Shown: piece by piece, positions 5,603-6,052 of the stretch
Layout of the letters: each line of letters opens with the position of its first letter
Position numbering within the stretch: the stretch's first letter is position 1
Origin: a bacterium
Lineage (GTDB): Bacteria > Verrucomicrobiota > Kiritimatiellia > UBA8416 > CAMZLY01
Direction: 5' to 3'
Assembly (NCBI GenBank): GCA_030632465.1
Contig: DAOVUR010000119.1
Span: 1-6,052, forward strand
Length of the DNA stretch: 6,052 nucleotides
Translations under genes and position numbers: made by a program
The notes under the pieces: model-generated
Seen by the model: the letters and a program-made list of their open reading frames with translations, nothing else
What the model was told of the DNA's origin: nothing
The model's database searches: none

Positions 5603-5755
5603 ATGGCGAGAGATCATGCAATATTGGCTTGCACAGAGTGTAAGCGGCGTAACTATATCAAGACGCGCAATAAAAAAACAATGGCTGAGCGTATAGAGCT
5701 CAAAAAGTACTGTCGTTTTGATCGGAAACATACAGTGCATAGAGAAGTTAAGTAA
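5603..5755 (+). CDS. rpmG: 50S ribosomal protein L33 (bL33)
   Basis: A 50-residue protein beginning MARDHAILACTECKRRNYIK and ending KHTVHREVK. Length and sequence match bacterial L33, a small protein of the large subunit near the tRNA exit site. It is the cysteine-containing zinc-ribbon type: a CxxC pair at C10/C13 and a third cysteine at C37. The fourth position, three residues on, is D40 (YCRFDRKH). A C-x-x-D second half is, as I recall, also found in Bacillus-type L33, so this is not necessarily a defect; whether zinc is bound is uncertain. The gene lies 71 bases after tuf, beyond the hairpin, and 28 bases before tRNA-Trp. The tuf-rpmG-trnW-secE order is a common bacterial arrangement. Confidence 0.95.
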   Translation: MARDHAILACTECKRRNYIKTRNKKTMAERIELKKYCRFDRKHTVHREVK

Positions 5756-5783
5756 GTTCTATTTTCGGGATTAGGTATTTGTT

Positions 5784-5860
5784 AGGCCAGTAGCTCAATT
5801 TGGCAGAGCATCGGTCTCCAAAACCGAGGGTTGGGGGTTCGATTCCCTCCTGGCCTGCCA
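5784..5860 (+). tRNA. tRNA-Trp (anticodon CCA)
   Basis: A 77-base cloverleaf. The acceptor stem is AGGCCAG (5784-5790) with CTGGCCT (5850-5856). The anticodon stem TCGGT/ACCGA encloses loop CTCCAAA, with CCA at 5818-5820, reading UGG. The T-loop is GGTTCGATTCC. The discriminator is G (5857), the known tryptophan identity base, and CCA is encoded at 5858-5860. The CCA anticodon reads only UGG, so this gene gives no sign of UGA reassignment. It sits between rpmG and secE, a frequent location for tRNA-Trp. Confidence 0.96.
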
Positions 5861-5870
5861 GTAATGGCAG
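5855..5870 (+). other. Hairpin overlapping the tRNA-Trp CCA end
   Basis: CTGCCA (5855-5860) pairs perfectly with TGGCAG (5865-5870) across a GTAA loop, a GNRA-type tetraloop. The left arm includes the discriminator and CCA of tRNA-Trp. With the acceptor stem folded, four pairs (GCCA/TGGC) remain possible. It is most simply a processing-related 3' trailer structure. Confidence 0.5.
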
Positions 5871-5917
5871 CGAATATTTAGTTTTGATATTAAGCAAGTT
5901 AGAGAGTACGACTAGTT

Positions 5918-6052
5918 ATGAGTGAAAAGCAGAGTAGTTTAAGCGGTATTAGAGGCTTCTTTTCTGATGTTGGTGCCGAGATGCACAAAATTACATGGCC
6001 TGAGCGTCAGGAGTTAGTCGGTTCTACAATAGTTGTTATTGTGTCGGTGGTG
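5918..6052 (+). CDS. secE: Preprotein translocase subunit SecE (3' end missing)
   Basis: The first 45 codons run off the right edge. SecE is an essential inner-membrane subunit of the SecYEG channel. The sequence begins MSEKQSSLSGIRGFFSDV. It then shows the SecE signature of an amphipathic helix followed by the membrane anchor: EMHKITWPERQELVGST, with the conserved K-x-T-W-P-x-R-x-E-L, and then hydrophobic IVVIVSVV starting the transmembrane segment. The short N-terminus indicates the single-span form common outside enterobacteria, which have three spans. It lies 57 bases after tRNA-Trp and is probably cotranscribed. The Shine-Dalgarno sequence is weak (AGAGAG at 5901-5906, 11 bases before ATG). 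nusG would be expected next. Confidence 0.93.
   Translation, partial: MSEKQSSLSGIRGFFSDVGAEMHKITWPERQELVGSTIVVIVSVV

Noticed and set aside
5711..5722. Missing fourth zinc cysteine in L33 (D40 in YCRFDRKH)
   Set aside because: A C-x-x-D second half is, as I recall, also present in Bacillus-type L33, so it is not evidence of a broken or unusual gene.
4506..5740. Minus-strand ORFs opposite tuf and rpmG (4506-4694, 4970-5194, 5238-5420, 5417-5740)
   Set aside because: They are shadows of highly conserved genes on the plus strand.
1..6052. A new defence, mobile or biosynthetic system
   Set aside because: No transposase, integrase, nuclease, toxin-antitoxin pair, retron or CRISPR feature is seen. 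Apart from the fibre gene, all genes are common housekeeping functions in a common order.

Overview
The window reads as a chromosomal segment of a Gram-negative-type bacterium, most likely from the PVC group (Kiritimatiellota, Lentisphaerota or a close relative). This placement is inferred from three things. The elongation factor Tu has a non-canonical switch I that resembles planctomycete-type versions as I remember them. The secreted fibre protein has an N-terminal domain opening with VPSQLNYQGRV, a type I associate with Kiritimatiellota and Lentisphaerota. The tRNA-Thr/tuf/rpmG/tRNA-Trp/secE gene order is ordinary for bacteria. No database search was possible.

Layout. Positions 1-2313 (minus strand) hold one long open reading frame, 771 codons without a stop, which runs off the left edge. 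It encodes a secreted fibre-like protein. In order it has a signal peptide, an N-terminal beta-rich domain carrying a glycine-rich insertion, a short-repeat stalk, a head of seventeen repeats of about 17 residues, and the start of a C-terminal Peptidase_S74 intramolecular chaperone with an intact Ser/Lys self-cleavage dyad. Positions 2314-2636 are an AT-rich divergent intergenic region with a good extended -10 promoter for the next gene. Positions 2637-3896 (plus) encode NADP-dependent isocitrate dehydrogenase. Positions 3897-4196 are non-coding and hold a three-copy heptamer repeat and a likely promoter.

Positions 4197-6052 (plus) form a translation and secretion cluster: tRNA-Thr(GGU), tuf (EF-Tu), a strong hairpin, rpmG (ribosomal protein L33), tRNA-Trp(CCA) and the start of secE. 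These parts share a job. EF-Tu carries aminoacyl-tRNAs to the ribosome, L33 is a 50S protein near the tRNA exit region, and SecE is a SecYEG translocon subunit. The fibre protein, with its signal peptide, would be a client of that translocon. Isocitrate dehydrogenase is an unrelated central-metabolism gene.

The housekeeping half is ordinary in content. The least ordinary items are the fibre gene, its repeat architecture and predicted self-cleavage, and the altered switch I and G5 motifs of EF-Tu. I found no evidence of a defence system, mobile element or CRISPR array, and nothing I would call a new multi-gene system.
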